Positions 1 to 6,358 of a stretch of DNA of 24,049 nt are shown here, one piece after another; position 1 is the stretch's first letter; each line of letters opens with the position of its first letter. The stretch lies in the IMG/VR virus record IMGVR_UViG_3300022907_000096, positions 1 to 24,049 of that record; one strand, written 5' to 3'. Under the pieces are notes generated by a model that saw nothing but the letters and a program-made list of their open reading frames with translations, was not told the DNA's origin and ran no database searches. The stretch is from a virus. Made by a program: the position numbers and the translations under genes.

Positions 1-672
1 GTAACAGTACCGTCTACTGGTGAGAAAGTTGACTTCAGACCTTACCTCGTAAAGGAAGAGAAGGTCTTGATGTTGGCATTTGAATCGAAAGATACTGCAC
101 AGGCAACCAAGGCAATCGGCAATACGTTGAACGCCTGTGCACAGAATGATGGATTCAATGCATTTGAGTTGACAACGTATGATGTGGAATACATCTTTAC
201 GATGTTGAGAACAAAGTCTGTAGGCGAGACTTCGAACATCATCATTCCGTGTTCGGAATGTGAACATAAGAATGACATAGTAGTCGATCTTGAAGATGTG
301 AAGATCGAAGACGGAACGATTAAACGAGATAGAGTCCAGTTGACACAAGATATTTCTGTTGACATGGCCTATCCACAGTATGGCGCATTGATGGAGATCA
401 GTGCATCGGGAGAAACTCTTCAAGACAGTATTGCTATGATCGGTACGTGTATCGACTCTATCAATACTGAGAGTGAAAGATTTGAAAGGAGTGACTTCAA
501 GAAGGAAGAACTGGAGGAATTTCTAGAGTCCTTGACTACAGATCAATTCACCAAGTTGTCTGAGTTCTTGAGAGACATACCCAAGTTGGCACATGAAGTG
601 TCGTTTACATGTGCAAGTTGTAATCATGTAAACACCACAACATTAACGGGTATGCAGGATTTTTTATCGTAA
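1..672 (+). CDS. 26: gp26-like baseplate hub / tail assembly protein, 5' end missing
   Basis: The frame is open from base 1, so the gene begins upstream of the window; the internal TTG/ATG near 67-70 is not taken as the start. The visible part is 223 residues. Its beginning (PSTGEKVDFRPYLVKEEKV) is the typical N-terminal region of T4-like gp26 proteins. Two CxxC pairs (CSEC near 249-261 and CASC near 613-624) suggest a zinc-binding knuckle. In T4, gp26 is assigned to the baseplate hub. The 0-frame stop at 670-672 comes directly after a slippery heptamer, and a gp51-like sequence follows in the -1 frame. The tape-measure candidate is next. That order matches the G/GT tail assembly chaperones of long-tailed phages, so this protein may be a tape-measure chaperone rather than a structural hub protein. 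The family call is firm; the chaperone role is inference. Confidence 0.82.
   Translation, partial: VTVPSTGEKVDFRPYLVKEEKVLMLAFESKDTAQATKAIGNTLNACAQNDGFNAFELTTYDVEYIFTMLRTKSVGETSNIIIPCSECEHKNDIVVDLEDVKIEDGTIKRDRVQLTQDISVDMAYPQYGALMEISASGETLQDSIAMIGTCIDSINTESERFERSDFKKEELEEFLESLTTDQFTKLSEFLRDIPKLAHEVSFTCASCNHVNTTTLTGMQDFLS
660..666 (+). promoter_or_regulatory. Programmed -1 ribosomal frameshift site (T_TTT_TTA)
   Basis: The heptamer TTTTTTA is phased exactly as X_XXY_YYZ in the gp26-like frame (GAT TTT TTA), three bases before the stop at 670-672. Slipping back one base enters the 62-codon frame at 666-854, which lacks a good start of its own. A 6-bp stem (690-695 with 707-712) lies about 23 bases downstream, too far to be a standard stimulator. 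An AGGA lies just 5' of the heptamer. Confidence 0.75.
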
Positions 673-854
673 ACCTTTCTCATGATAATTTGGTCAATCA
701 TTATAAGACCAATTTTTCGTTGATGCAACATCATCATTATAGTTTGACAGAACTTGAGATGATGATACCGTGGGAAAGGGAGATTTACGTTAGCATGTTA
801 ATTGATTATGTTAAGGAAGAGAATGAGAGATTAAAACAACTTAACAGGAACTAG
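666..854 (+). CDS. 51: gp51-like segment, read as a -1 frameshift extension of gp26
   Basis: After slippage, 62 codons are open from ATC at 666 to TAG at 852-854. They encode a compact helical protein containing HYKTNF, LMQHHHYSLTELE, IPWEREIYV and a charged EEENERLK-type end. This matches the short gp51 'baseplate hub assembly catalyst' of marine T4-like phages as I recall it. T4 gp51 itself is much longer. The first ATG in the frame lies about 20 codons in and would remove the conserved HYKTNF part; TTG at 690 has no ribosome binding site. Translation by frameshift from gp26 is therefore the simplest explanation, giving a gp26-gp51 fusion alongside plain gp26. The tape-measure candidate starts 3 bases after the stop. 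Confidence 0.72.
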   Translation: MVNLSHDNLVNHYKTNFSLMQHHHYSLTELEMMIPWEREIYVSMLIDYVKEENERLKQLNRN

Positions 855-857
855 GCA

Positions 858-2933
858 ATGGCCGAAAAGACATTACAAGACGTTATCGAACGAATAGTGG
901 CAGAGGGTCAGTTGACCCGAAACTCTGGCTCACATTCGATTCGTACTGTCAAAGAGATAATGAGAGAGCAGACAGAAGAAACTCGTTCTCAAACCGAGGA
1001 GTTGAAAAACGCCATCGGTAAGAGTGCGGGTGCAACTATCTCTGCGACTCGTTCCATTGCAAGTCCTGCTGGTGATGATAACCTCACTACGGGTGACGAT
1101 CTAGAAGCCCGTAGAGAAGATCAGTCTTGGCAATCCCAGACTCTCAAGTTCCTTGAAGAGATCGCTGCAAACACCGCAGGATTAGGAAGACCCGCTCCCG
1201 AAAAAGAAAAGAAAGATGGTGGCCCAACACTCATTGATATCGGTTTAGGTGCAATCCTTGCGGGTGGTGCACTAGGTGCGGCCGCTGGTATTGTCCTTGG
1301 TCAGTTGAAAGTCATCGAAACTCTGATTCCACCTATCGAAACATTGAGACGTAGACTCAGAATACTATTCAAAAGAACTATCCCTAGACAGTTTGCTCAA
1401 TTAACCAAATCAATTCGTAATAGTGTTCGTGGTCTAATTCTAGCAGCAACTATTCAGTTCGAATTGATTAGAGGAAGTTTCGTTGCTTTTGGTGAAAGGT
1501 TTCGAAAATTACTGAGACCCCTACAAGGTATCTTTGCTCCTGTAACTGATTCTGTTAGAGGGATTGGAAATTATGTTGGGAGAATCACCAAATCGTTTAC
1601 GGATGCATTTGATGAGATAGTTAAAGTATTCAGAGCAGTAAATAAATTTGCTTCTGGTACAACAAAAGTCGGTAAAGCTGTCGAACCTATTCAAGATGGT
1701 GTAAGGGCAGTCATGGGATTCTTCAAGGGGATGGGCCCAGTCTTCAAGATGGTCGCCAAAACAGTGGGTACAATCTTTAAACCCATTGGAATCATCATAA
1801 CTGTATTTGATACCATCAAAGGCGCAATGAAAGGATATGAAGAAGAAGGCATCATTGGCGCTATCAAAGGTGCAATCAAAGGTTTTGTTAACTCACTCAT
1901 CATGGCACCTCTTGATATGTTGAAGAACGGTATTGCGTGGATCATGGGCAAGTTCGGTGTTGACCCCGCAACGGTAGATGCAGTAAAGAATTTTAGTTTT
2001 ACAGAATCCTTCAACAAAATTGTAGATAGTGTATTCCAACTGCCCAAAAAGGCAATAGCATGGATAAGTGATAAGTTCACATCTATCAGTGAGACCGTTG
2101 GAGAATTCATAACCAATGTTATGGGAGACCCTGTTGGTTTCATATCAAAAATAATCGCTGCACCTTATGAACTGTTACAGAAAGGTGTCGCATGGATTCT
2201 TAGCAAACTAGGATTTGAGAATGCAGCCGAAGATGTTGAGGGTTTTGATATTGCAGGGAAGCTTAAAGAAGTTATTAGTGGTGTGATCAAACTGTTCACC
2301 GATGCAATTGACTTTTACATTGGGATTTTCACGAAAGGGGCAGACTTAATTGGTGGTCTCGTATCTGGTGACTACAGTATCAGTGACGTGTTCAAAGAAA
2401 TCCTACGTAACATCCTACCAGACCCATCGAAAGACCGTAAGTGGTATGATCCTATCGGACTTGTTCAGAGATCAATACCAAAATCCGTTTACGAGTATGC
2501 GGGTATCAATCCTGAGACAGGAGGGGTTCTTGAGGAACTTCCGGTGAGAACTCCGGAAGTCGAAGTGCCGGATACTACTGTTGCTGTCAAACCAACACTA
2601 GACGAAGAACAGTTGAAAAAAGATACCGAATCGGCACAGAGAGCAACTAGAATTGAGATTCCGCTTGAAACCAGATCACCTGTTGTGGGTGCGGCCACAG
2701 AGACCGATAATGTACGTGTTGAGAGACCCCCAGTACCTCAACGTGAAGGTGTTCGGTTACAAATGGATCAGGAACAAACCGAAAACGCACAACAACAACA
2801 GAAAGCTTCTGTGATTGCAATGCAGAGTAACGTATCTCAGTCTACGGTAAACAACACGAACGTCAACAATAACTCTTCGGTTGGTATTACAGGAACTTCA
2901 GGCGACCCGTTAGATAGGTCTTGGGGAGTATAA
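858..2933 (+). CDS. Candidate tail tape-measure protein
   Basis: 691 residues. The start is clear: ATG 3 bases after the gp51 stop, preceded by AGGAACTAGG. The protein has a charged coiled-coil-like N-terminus (about 1-110), a glycine/alanine-rich hydrophobic segment (about 125-150), a long helical middle with further hydrophobic stretches (about 290-345), and a polar Q/N-rich C-terminus (about 640-691). The phrase AWI followed by K and a helix recurs near residues 360, 401 and 445. Long helical proteins with hydrophobic patches directly downstream of the frameshifted chaperone pair are the usual tape measures; T4 gp29 is 590 residues. Alternatives are another large virion protein or a fibre-associated protein. 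The role rests on position and composition, not on a recognised domain. Confidence 0.5.
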   Translation: MAEKTLQDVIERIVAEGQLTRNSGSHSIRTVKEIMREQTEETRSQTEELKNAIGKSAGATISATRSIASPAGDDNLTTGDDLEARREDQSWQSQTLKFLEEIAANTAGLGRPAPEKEKKDGGPTLIDIGLGAILAGGALGAAAGIVLGQLKVIETLIPPIETLRRRLRILFKRTIPRQFAQLTKSIRNSVRGLILAATIQFELIRGSFVAFGERFRKLLRPLQGIFAPVTDSVRGIGNYVGRITKSFTDAFDEIVKVFRAVNKFASGTTKVGKAVEPIQDGVRAVMGFFKGMGPVFKMVAKTVGTIFKPIGIIITVFDTIKGAMKGYEEEGIIGAIKGAIKGFVNSLIMAPLDMLKNGIAWIMGKFGVDPATVDAVKNFSFTESFNKIVDSVFQLPKKAIAWISDKFTSISETVGEFITNVMGDPVGFISKIIAAPYELLQKGVAWILSKLGFENAAEDVEGFDIAGKLKEVISGVIKLFTDAIDFYIGIFTKGADLIGGLVSGDYSISDVFKEILRNILPDPSKDRKWYDPIGLVQRSIPKSVYEYAGINPETGGVLEELPVRTPEVEVPDTTVAVKPTLDEEQLKKDTESAQRATRIEIPLETRSPVVGAATETDNVRVERPPVPQREGVRLQMDQEQTENAQQQQKASVIAMQSNVSQSTVNNTNVNNNSSVGITGTSGDPLDRSWGV

Positions 2934-2935
2934 AA

Positions 2936-2958
2936 AAGGGGGACTTAGTGTCCCCCTT
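2936..2958. terminator. Hairpin terminator between convergent tape-measure and gp32 genes
   Basis: A 9-bp perfect stem, AAGGGGGAC (2936-2944) with GTCCCCCTT (2950-2958), has a 5-base TTAGT loop. Read on the - strand, a run of six Ts follows, making a strong intrinsic terminator for gp32. On the + strand only TT-ATC follows, so it is weaker for the tape-measure transcript. It fills almost the entire 30-base gap between the two stop codons. Confidence 0.85.
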
Positions 2959-2963
2959 ATCAT

Positions 2964-3884
2964 TTAGTCTTCTTGTGCCATCTTAGCGAAGTAAGACAAG
3001 GTATCATCCTCATCCTCTTCCGCACCAACCGCAGGTGCAGGTGCACTCACGATTTCAGGTTCAGGCGCAGATCGACCAACGTTAGATTCTGCAGACTGAG
3101 AAACGTTTGCAGTCGCAGCGACAGCACCCGCACCAGTTGCTTCACCCAACACTAGAGACAGACGTGCCTTGAGTTCATCGTAAGACTTGTAGGTCTTAGG
3201 ATCAGTGAACTCAGCCAGATCATGCATCTGGTTGTAGGTTGCCTCTAGTTTCACTTCGTCCGCTTCGAACAAAGCAGAAGGTGCTTTGAACTCAGACTTG
3301 TCGTAGTTACGGTAACCCGCAACGTTACGAATCTTGAGCTGGAAGTCCGCACCATTCCAGAAGTCAAACGGATTTACTGGTTCTTCGCCAGGAAACTCCG
3401 GTTGCATCTTGTCCATGATCTTGTCAAAAATCTTCTTACCAAAATCATAGAGGAATACTTTTCCGTTATTCGCAGGGTTAGAAGGATCGCTCACAACAAG
3501 AACGTTCGACACGTAGTGAAGACGGCGCTTCTGTTTACGTGCAACTTCTTTGTCGTCTTCGATACCAGAGTTCCAGAGTCGAGAGTTCAACTCAGACACC
3601 GGATCGTTCTGACCAATCGTGGTCAAAGACTTCTCAATGTACCACTGACCAGCAGGGCCTTTGAAGAAGTGATCCCAGTAACGAACCCAAGGGAGTTCCG
3701 AACCCGCACCCGCAGGAAGGAAACGAATAACAGCATAACCGTTACCGCTCTCATCGACAGTAGGTTTCCAGAAACGGTCATCACCGTAGGATTTTTTCTC
3801 AGTACCACCACCGTTCATTTCTTGGGCGGCAGATACCAGTTTAGAAACGTCCAAGGACTTGGACTTAAGATCAGCAAAGCTCAT
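2964..3884 (-). CDS. 32: Single-stranded DNA-binding protein gp32
   Basis: 306 residues, close to T4 gp32 (301). Such proteins coat ssDNA cooperatively in replication, recombination and repair. Layout: an N-terminal cooperativity region with LKSKSLDVSKL, a core OB-fold from about 35 to 240 (GNGYAVIRFLPAG, WVRYWDHFFKG, YIEKSLTTIG, DPVSELNSRLWNSG), and an acidic tail ending EEDEDDTLSYFAKMAQED that in T4 recruits partner proteins. The protein has no cysteine at all, so the His/Cys3 zinc site of T4 gp32 is absent; this is usual in many marine relatives. GGAG precedes the ATG. The gene carries both a sigma70-like and a T4-type late promoter, fitting expression throughout infection. Confidence 0.95.
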   Translation of the reverse strand: MSFADLKSKSLDVSKLVSAAQEMNGGGTEKKSYGDDRFWKPTVDESGNGYAVIRFLPAGAGSELPWVRYWDHFFKGPAGQWYIEKSLTTIGQNDPVSELNSRLWNSGIEDDKEVARKQKRRLHYVSNVLVVSDPSNPANNGKVFLYDFGKKIFDKIMDKMQPEFPGEEPVNPFDFWNGADFQLKIRNVAGYRNYDKSEFKAPSALFEADEVKLEATYNQMHDLAEFTDPKTYKSYDELKARLSLVLGEATGAGAVAATANVSQSAESNVGRSAPEPEIVSAPAPAVGAEEDEDDTLSYFAKMAQED

Positions 3885-3943
3885 ATATTTCTCCGTATGT
3901 ATTTGTATAACTTTGTATTAATGTTTATCCACATTACCATCAT

Positions 3944-3972
3944 ATAGTAACACTATTTATATGCCGTGTCAA
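3944..3972 (-). promoter_or_regulatory. Sigma70-like early promoter of gp32
   Basis: On the - strand, -35 TTGACA (3967-3972), a 17-base spacer, and -10 TACTAT (3944-3949) preceded by TGT (an extended -10). The -35 box overlaps the 3' end of the upstream oxygenase gene. Transcription would start about 50 bases before the gp32 ATG. The late promoter sits inside its spacer. Confidence 0.72.
3954..3961 (-). promoter_or_regulatory. T4-type late promoter of gp32
   Basis: Exact TATAAATA on the - strand, about 70 bases upstream of the gp32 start codon. It matches the T4 late promoter, which is recognised by gp55 with gp33 and the sliding clamp. Confidence 0.75.
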
Positions 3973-4487
3973 GCATCTTTTAACCAAACTACCAAGGAGG
4001 TTCTTTTTCCTTGAGTTACTTCGGTTATCTCATGGTATACAGTTCTTGAATCGAAAACGACAGTCTCTCCGACTTTCAAATCAATCACTCTACCAACTTG
4101 ATCGTCTTTACCATCAAAGACGACTAGATCGCCTCCAATCAAATTATCGGACTTATCCAACAACGTGATCGTAGACCATTTTCTTTGTCTAGATTTGGGT
4201 ATGTTTCTAGACTCATCTAGGTGTTTTGTAAACTTTCCACCGAGAGTATATATCAAAATATCGAATTGGGAAACCCTTGATCCATCATTCACATGATCTT
4301 CAACCTCTCGACATGTCTCAGGGTACATATTGTAATGTGCAACTATTCTAGTAGTTTTCCTCATACTAAGATCCTTTTGTTTACTCTTAGTATCCGTATA
4401 AATGAGGGCTTCTTCTTTCGCAAACGAATCTATGGATGATAGAAGGTCTTCAATAGATTCCTTCGATAGTACCTTTACGCCAACCAT
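3969..4487 (-). CDS. 2-oxoglutarate/Fe(II)-dependent oxygenase, prolyl-4-hydroxylase type (copy A)
   Basis: 172 residues. The double-stranded beta-helix signature is present: HxD iron ligands H89/D91 in FTKHLDESRN, distal H152 in TVYHEITEV, and R162 for 2-oxoglutarate, ten residues later, in GKRTSLVVWL. GGDLVVF and KVGETVVFDS are the usual strands before the distal histidine. The expected reaction is Fe(II)- and O2-dependent hydroxylation of a protein or small-molecule substrate, with succinate and CO2 released. The substrate cannot be read from the sequence. The start overlaps the end of the paralogous oxygenase by 13 bases, so the two are probably co-translated. Such genes are common in marine T4-like phages. 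Confidence 0.85.
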   Translation of the reverse strand: MVGVKVLSKESIEDLLSSIDSFAKEEALIYTDTKSKQKDLSMRKTTRIVAHYNMYPETCREVEDHVNDGSRVSQFDILIYTLGGKFTKHLDESRNIPKSRQRKWSTITLLDKSDNLIGGDLVVFDGKDDQVGRVIDLKVGETVVFDSRTVYHEITEVTQGKRTSLVVWLKDA

Positions 4488-5053
4488 GACACAAGAACTT
4501 CCCTGTATCCACGTTCAATAAGGGTACACTCATGCACATTCGTCGCAGGAAAGAATGCTGTCTCACCAATCTCCAAATCCATCTCGTAGGGAATACCCTC
4601 ATTGAATGCAATCAGGATACCACCAACCAGATCAGGGGACTTGTCAATCATAGTGATGGCAGTCACCTTACGCACCGTGTGCGCCATCGTACCGTGAACC
4701 TCATGTTCATCATAGGTATCGATATGTCGTCTCAGGTAGTCGCCCTCGACGTACCGTAGGTAGTTGGTATCGATAACCTTGAGTCCCGCATCAGCCCATG
4801 CACATTCGAACTCAAAGTTGATATCATCAATCATGTCAGTAGTAATCACCTTGTTCATACTATGACGAATCTTTTCACCACGGTAGTCCGCAGTATATTC
4901 CTCGTGGTTACCATTATTCAATCGATCAAGGTAACCATATTCACAAGAACCCTTTGTCAGGTGCGAAGTCAACCAAGGAGCTTCTAACTCCCGCAAGTCT
5001 TGCACCTGTTCGTCTGTGAGTACTCGTTTAACTGAGGGTTTGAATTTAAACAT
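4475..5053 (-). CDS. 2-oxoglutarate/Fe(II)-dependent oxygenase, prolyl-4-hydroxylase type (copy B)
   Basis: 192 residues, with the same fold as its downstream neighbour: H110/D112 in YLRRHIDTYDE, distal H174 in ATNVHECTLIE, and R184 in GYREVLVSWL. LVGGILIAF and EIGETAFFPA precede the distal histidine. The two proteins are clearly diverged paralogues: both end in VVWL/VSWL-type strands and carry IDKSPDLVGG or LDKSDNLIGG before the last strands. The ATG overlaps the gp33 stop by 8 bases and is preceded by AGGAA. The substrate is unknown; a protein hydroxylase is the usual guess. Confidence 0.85.
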   Translation of the reverse strand: MFKFKPSVKRVLTDEQVQDLRELEAPWLTSHLTKGSCEYGYLDRLNNGNHEEYTADYRGEKIRHSMNKVITTDMIDDINFEFECAWADAGLKVIDTNYLRYVEGDYLRRHIDTYDEHEVHGTMAHTVRKVTAITMIDKSPDLVGGILIAFNEGIPYEMDLEIGETAFFPATNVHECTLIERGYREVLVSWLA

Positions 5054-5303
5054 CCAAAGTTCCTGTATTGTTTTTGATAAAGTTGAGACCAGTCGCTTCC
5101 GCTTCTAGTTTCGACTTAATAGGGTCATTGAGATACTTCTTAATGTCTTCGATCTCAATACCGTTCTCTTCACACAGATGGACTATCGTATCGATATAGT
5201 TCATCTTCGTCCGTATCACCGTCTCCTCGACCATCTTCGAAAAGCTCTTCTTCGTCAGGAAGTTCTGTTCGTTCTCTTCGATCTGGACTCCACTCTTTTC
5301 CAT
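5046..5303 (-). CDS. 33: gp33-like late promoter transcription co-activator
   Basis: 85 residues from the ATG at 5303, which has a strong AGGAGAGG site 5' of it. A longer in-frame ORF reaches 5444, but its extra part is only a shadow of the upstream gene. The pattern FLTKKSFSKMVEE, then MNYIDTIVHLCEENGIE, DIKKYL and KLEAEATGLNF, is that of gp33 in T4-like marine phages. gp33 binds the RNA polymerase beta flap and links gp55-polymerase to the sliding clamp at TATAAATA promoters; several of those are in this window. Its first 134 bases overlap the preceding gene in another frame, and its last 8 bases overlap oxygenase copy B. Confidence 0.75.
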   Translation of the reverse strand: MEKSGVQIEENEQNFLTKKSFSKMVEETVIRTKMNYIDTIVHLCEENGIEIEDIKKYLNDPIKSKLEAEATGLNFIKNNTGTLDV

Positions 5304-5844
5304 ACCACCTCTCCTGAAGTTCCTGTGTCCATACTTGACCAATGTCCGGATAGAACGTACCGAAGTCTCTCTTCGGTGTACCGTCCGGATAGTATGCCAT
5401 TGCAATACAGACACGTTGAACTCTTTGTTCGCCATTCGCACCATATCTAAAATCAGACCAGTTGCCTGAAGATAAGTACGACTTCATATTCTTGATGTAA
5501 ACTTCAAGACTCTGATAATCGGCCCTCTCCTTCCAATTAGAAGAGTCCTTCATAGTCTTCATACCACGAAGTTTCATCTCATTATCTTTGATCCACTCTT
5601 TGACCTTAGTCCAATGAAGGTAATGGTCTTCGGGTAGATCACGAATCGAATGATGGACAGAAAGCGCACCCGTATGACCACGTGCTTCACGTGCCTTCGC
5701 AAGACGCTCTGCAGCAGCCTTGCGTTGTTCTTCGGTCATGGGTTTACGCTTTCGTTTTACCTTCTTGCGTTCGAAACCCAACTTATCCAACATCTTCTGT
5801 TGTTTGAGTTTACGGGTCTCTGCAGCTTTCTGTCCTTTAGTCAT
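5170..5844 (-). CDS. Conserved T4-like phage protein of unknown function
   Basis: 224 residues. The first 55 are highly basic (KKVKRKRKPMTEEQRKAAA, a helix resembling a nucleic-acid-binding tail). A middle part follows with LPEDHYLHWTKVKEWIKDN, YQSLEVYIKNMKSYLSSG and CIAMAYYPDGTPKRDFGTFYPDIG, and the last 35 residues are strongly acidic (DEEELFEDGRGDGDTDEDE). I recognise the middle as a family frequent in cyanophages directly upstream of gp33, but no function is known to me. The acidic C-terminus is encoded almost entirely by the 134 bases it shares with gp33 in a different frame. Opposite charges at the two ends suggest a scaffold or nucleic-acid-associated role; that is speculation. Confidence 0.7.
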   Translation of the reverse strand: MTKGQKAAETRKLKQQKMLDKLGFERKKVKRKRKPMTEEQRKAAAERLAKAREARGHTGALSVHHSIRDLPEDHYLHWTKVKEWIKDNEMKLRGMKTMKDSSNWKERADYQSLEVYIKNMKSYLSSGNWSDFRYGANGEQRVQRVCIAMAYYPDGTPKRDFGTFYPDIGQVWTQELQERWYGKEWSPDRRERTELPDEEELFEDGRGDGDTDEDELYRYDSPSV

Positions 5845-5846
5845 TG

Positions 5847-6116
5847 TTACGCCTTGTTAAAGGTTAAAACCTTATCTATGCGAAACGAACGCCACTCCTG
5901 AATGTCAGTATCAAAGACACGCAGGGTAGACTCGCCACCCACAGTCTGATCAACCGTACCGCCTTTCGGCATCTTATCAACAGGAATAGAATCCTGAACT
6001 AGGGTAGCGGACATCTCACGAATCGCACCATCCTTTACTTTCTCAAACGACAGTTTGACAGCTCCTTCACGGAGCATACCTAACATGTCGTCACGACTTA
6101 GATCAATAGCCATCAT
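5847..6116 (-). CDS. Small phage protein resembling DUF2693
   Basis: 89 residues, start at the first of two ATGs after AAGGAG. The form is a short helix (SRDDMLGMLREGAVKLSFEK), strands with a REMSATL segment, and a closing motif VFDTDIQEWRSFRIDKVL. The last part, a strand pair around 'W-R-S-F-R', is typical of a small phage family (DUF2693, SH3-like) found in T4-related phages. Function unknown. It overlaps the stop of the next upstream gene by 14 bases and lies 2 bases before the following gene. Confidence 0.6.
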   Translation of the reverse strand: MMAIDLSRDDMLGMLREGAVKLSFEKVKDGAIREMSATLVQDSIPVDKMPKGGTVDQTVGGESTLRVFDTDIQEWRSFRIDKVLTFNKA

Positions 6117-6297
6117 TTTTTTCTCCTTTTACACGATCACCATAATGTGAATCAAGATAACGGTCAGTATCCGACCAGTGCATACTAGATTGATCATCTA
6201 GTTTATCCAGCGCCTTCTCATACTTCTTCACAAGAGTATGTGCTCGACGTTGGCTCTGTTGACGTTGCTGAATCTTCAATGCAGCTCGTCGAATCAT
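6103..6297 (-). CDS. Small basic helical protein, unknown
   Basis: I place the start at ATG 6297 (MIRRAALKIQQ), giving 64 residues. The in-frame ATG at 6330 lies inside the -10 box of a strong promoter and has no room for a leader, while the 6297 ATG has GAGAGG six bases upstream. The protein is a lysine/arginine/glutamine-rich helix (about 1-40) followed by a tail with WSDTDRYLDSHYGD. No family recognised. It overlaps the downstream DUF2693-like gene by 14 bases. Confidence 0.6.
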   Translation of the reverse strand: MIRRAALKIQQRQQSQRRAHTLVKKYEKALDKLDDQSSMHWSDTDRYLDSHYGDRVKGEKNDGY

Positions 6298-6328
6298 TGC
6301 GTACCTCTCTGCTTTTTTAAGTGCGTCC

Positions 6329-6358
6329 ATTATATACTTATACTACCTCTTCTGTCAA
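6329..6358 (-). promoter_or_regulatory. Consensus sigma70-type promoter
   Basis: On the - strand, -35 TTGACA (6353-6358), an 18-base spacer, and -10 TATAAT (6329-6334): both boxes are perfect. The -35 overlaps the end of the upstream gene. It would initiate near 6322 and drive the block from 6297 downward through gp33 and the oxygenases. Confidence 0.78.

Noticed and set aside
690-712. Hairpin TTGGTC/GACCAA as a frameshift stimulator
   Set aside because: It begins about 23 bases after the slippery site, further than the usual 5-9, and has only six pairs with an 11-base loop.
725-730. TTGACA on the + strand as a promoter for the tape-measure gene
   Set aside because: It is inside the gp51-like coding frame and no -10-like hexamer is seen 16-18 bases downstream.
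3402-3947. A 181-codon + strand open frame opposite gp32
   Set aside because: Lies within the reverse complement of a firmly identified gene and has no ribosome site or recognisable motif.
5304-5444. Upstream extension of gp33 to 132 residues
   Set aside because: The extra residues are an out-of-frame shadow of the upstream gene; the ATG at 5303 has the strong ribosome site and gives the normal family length.
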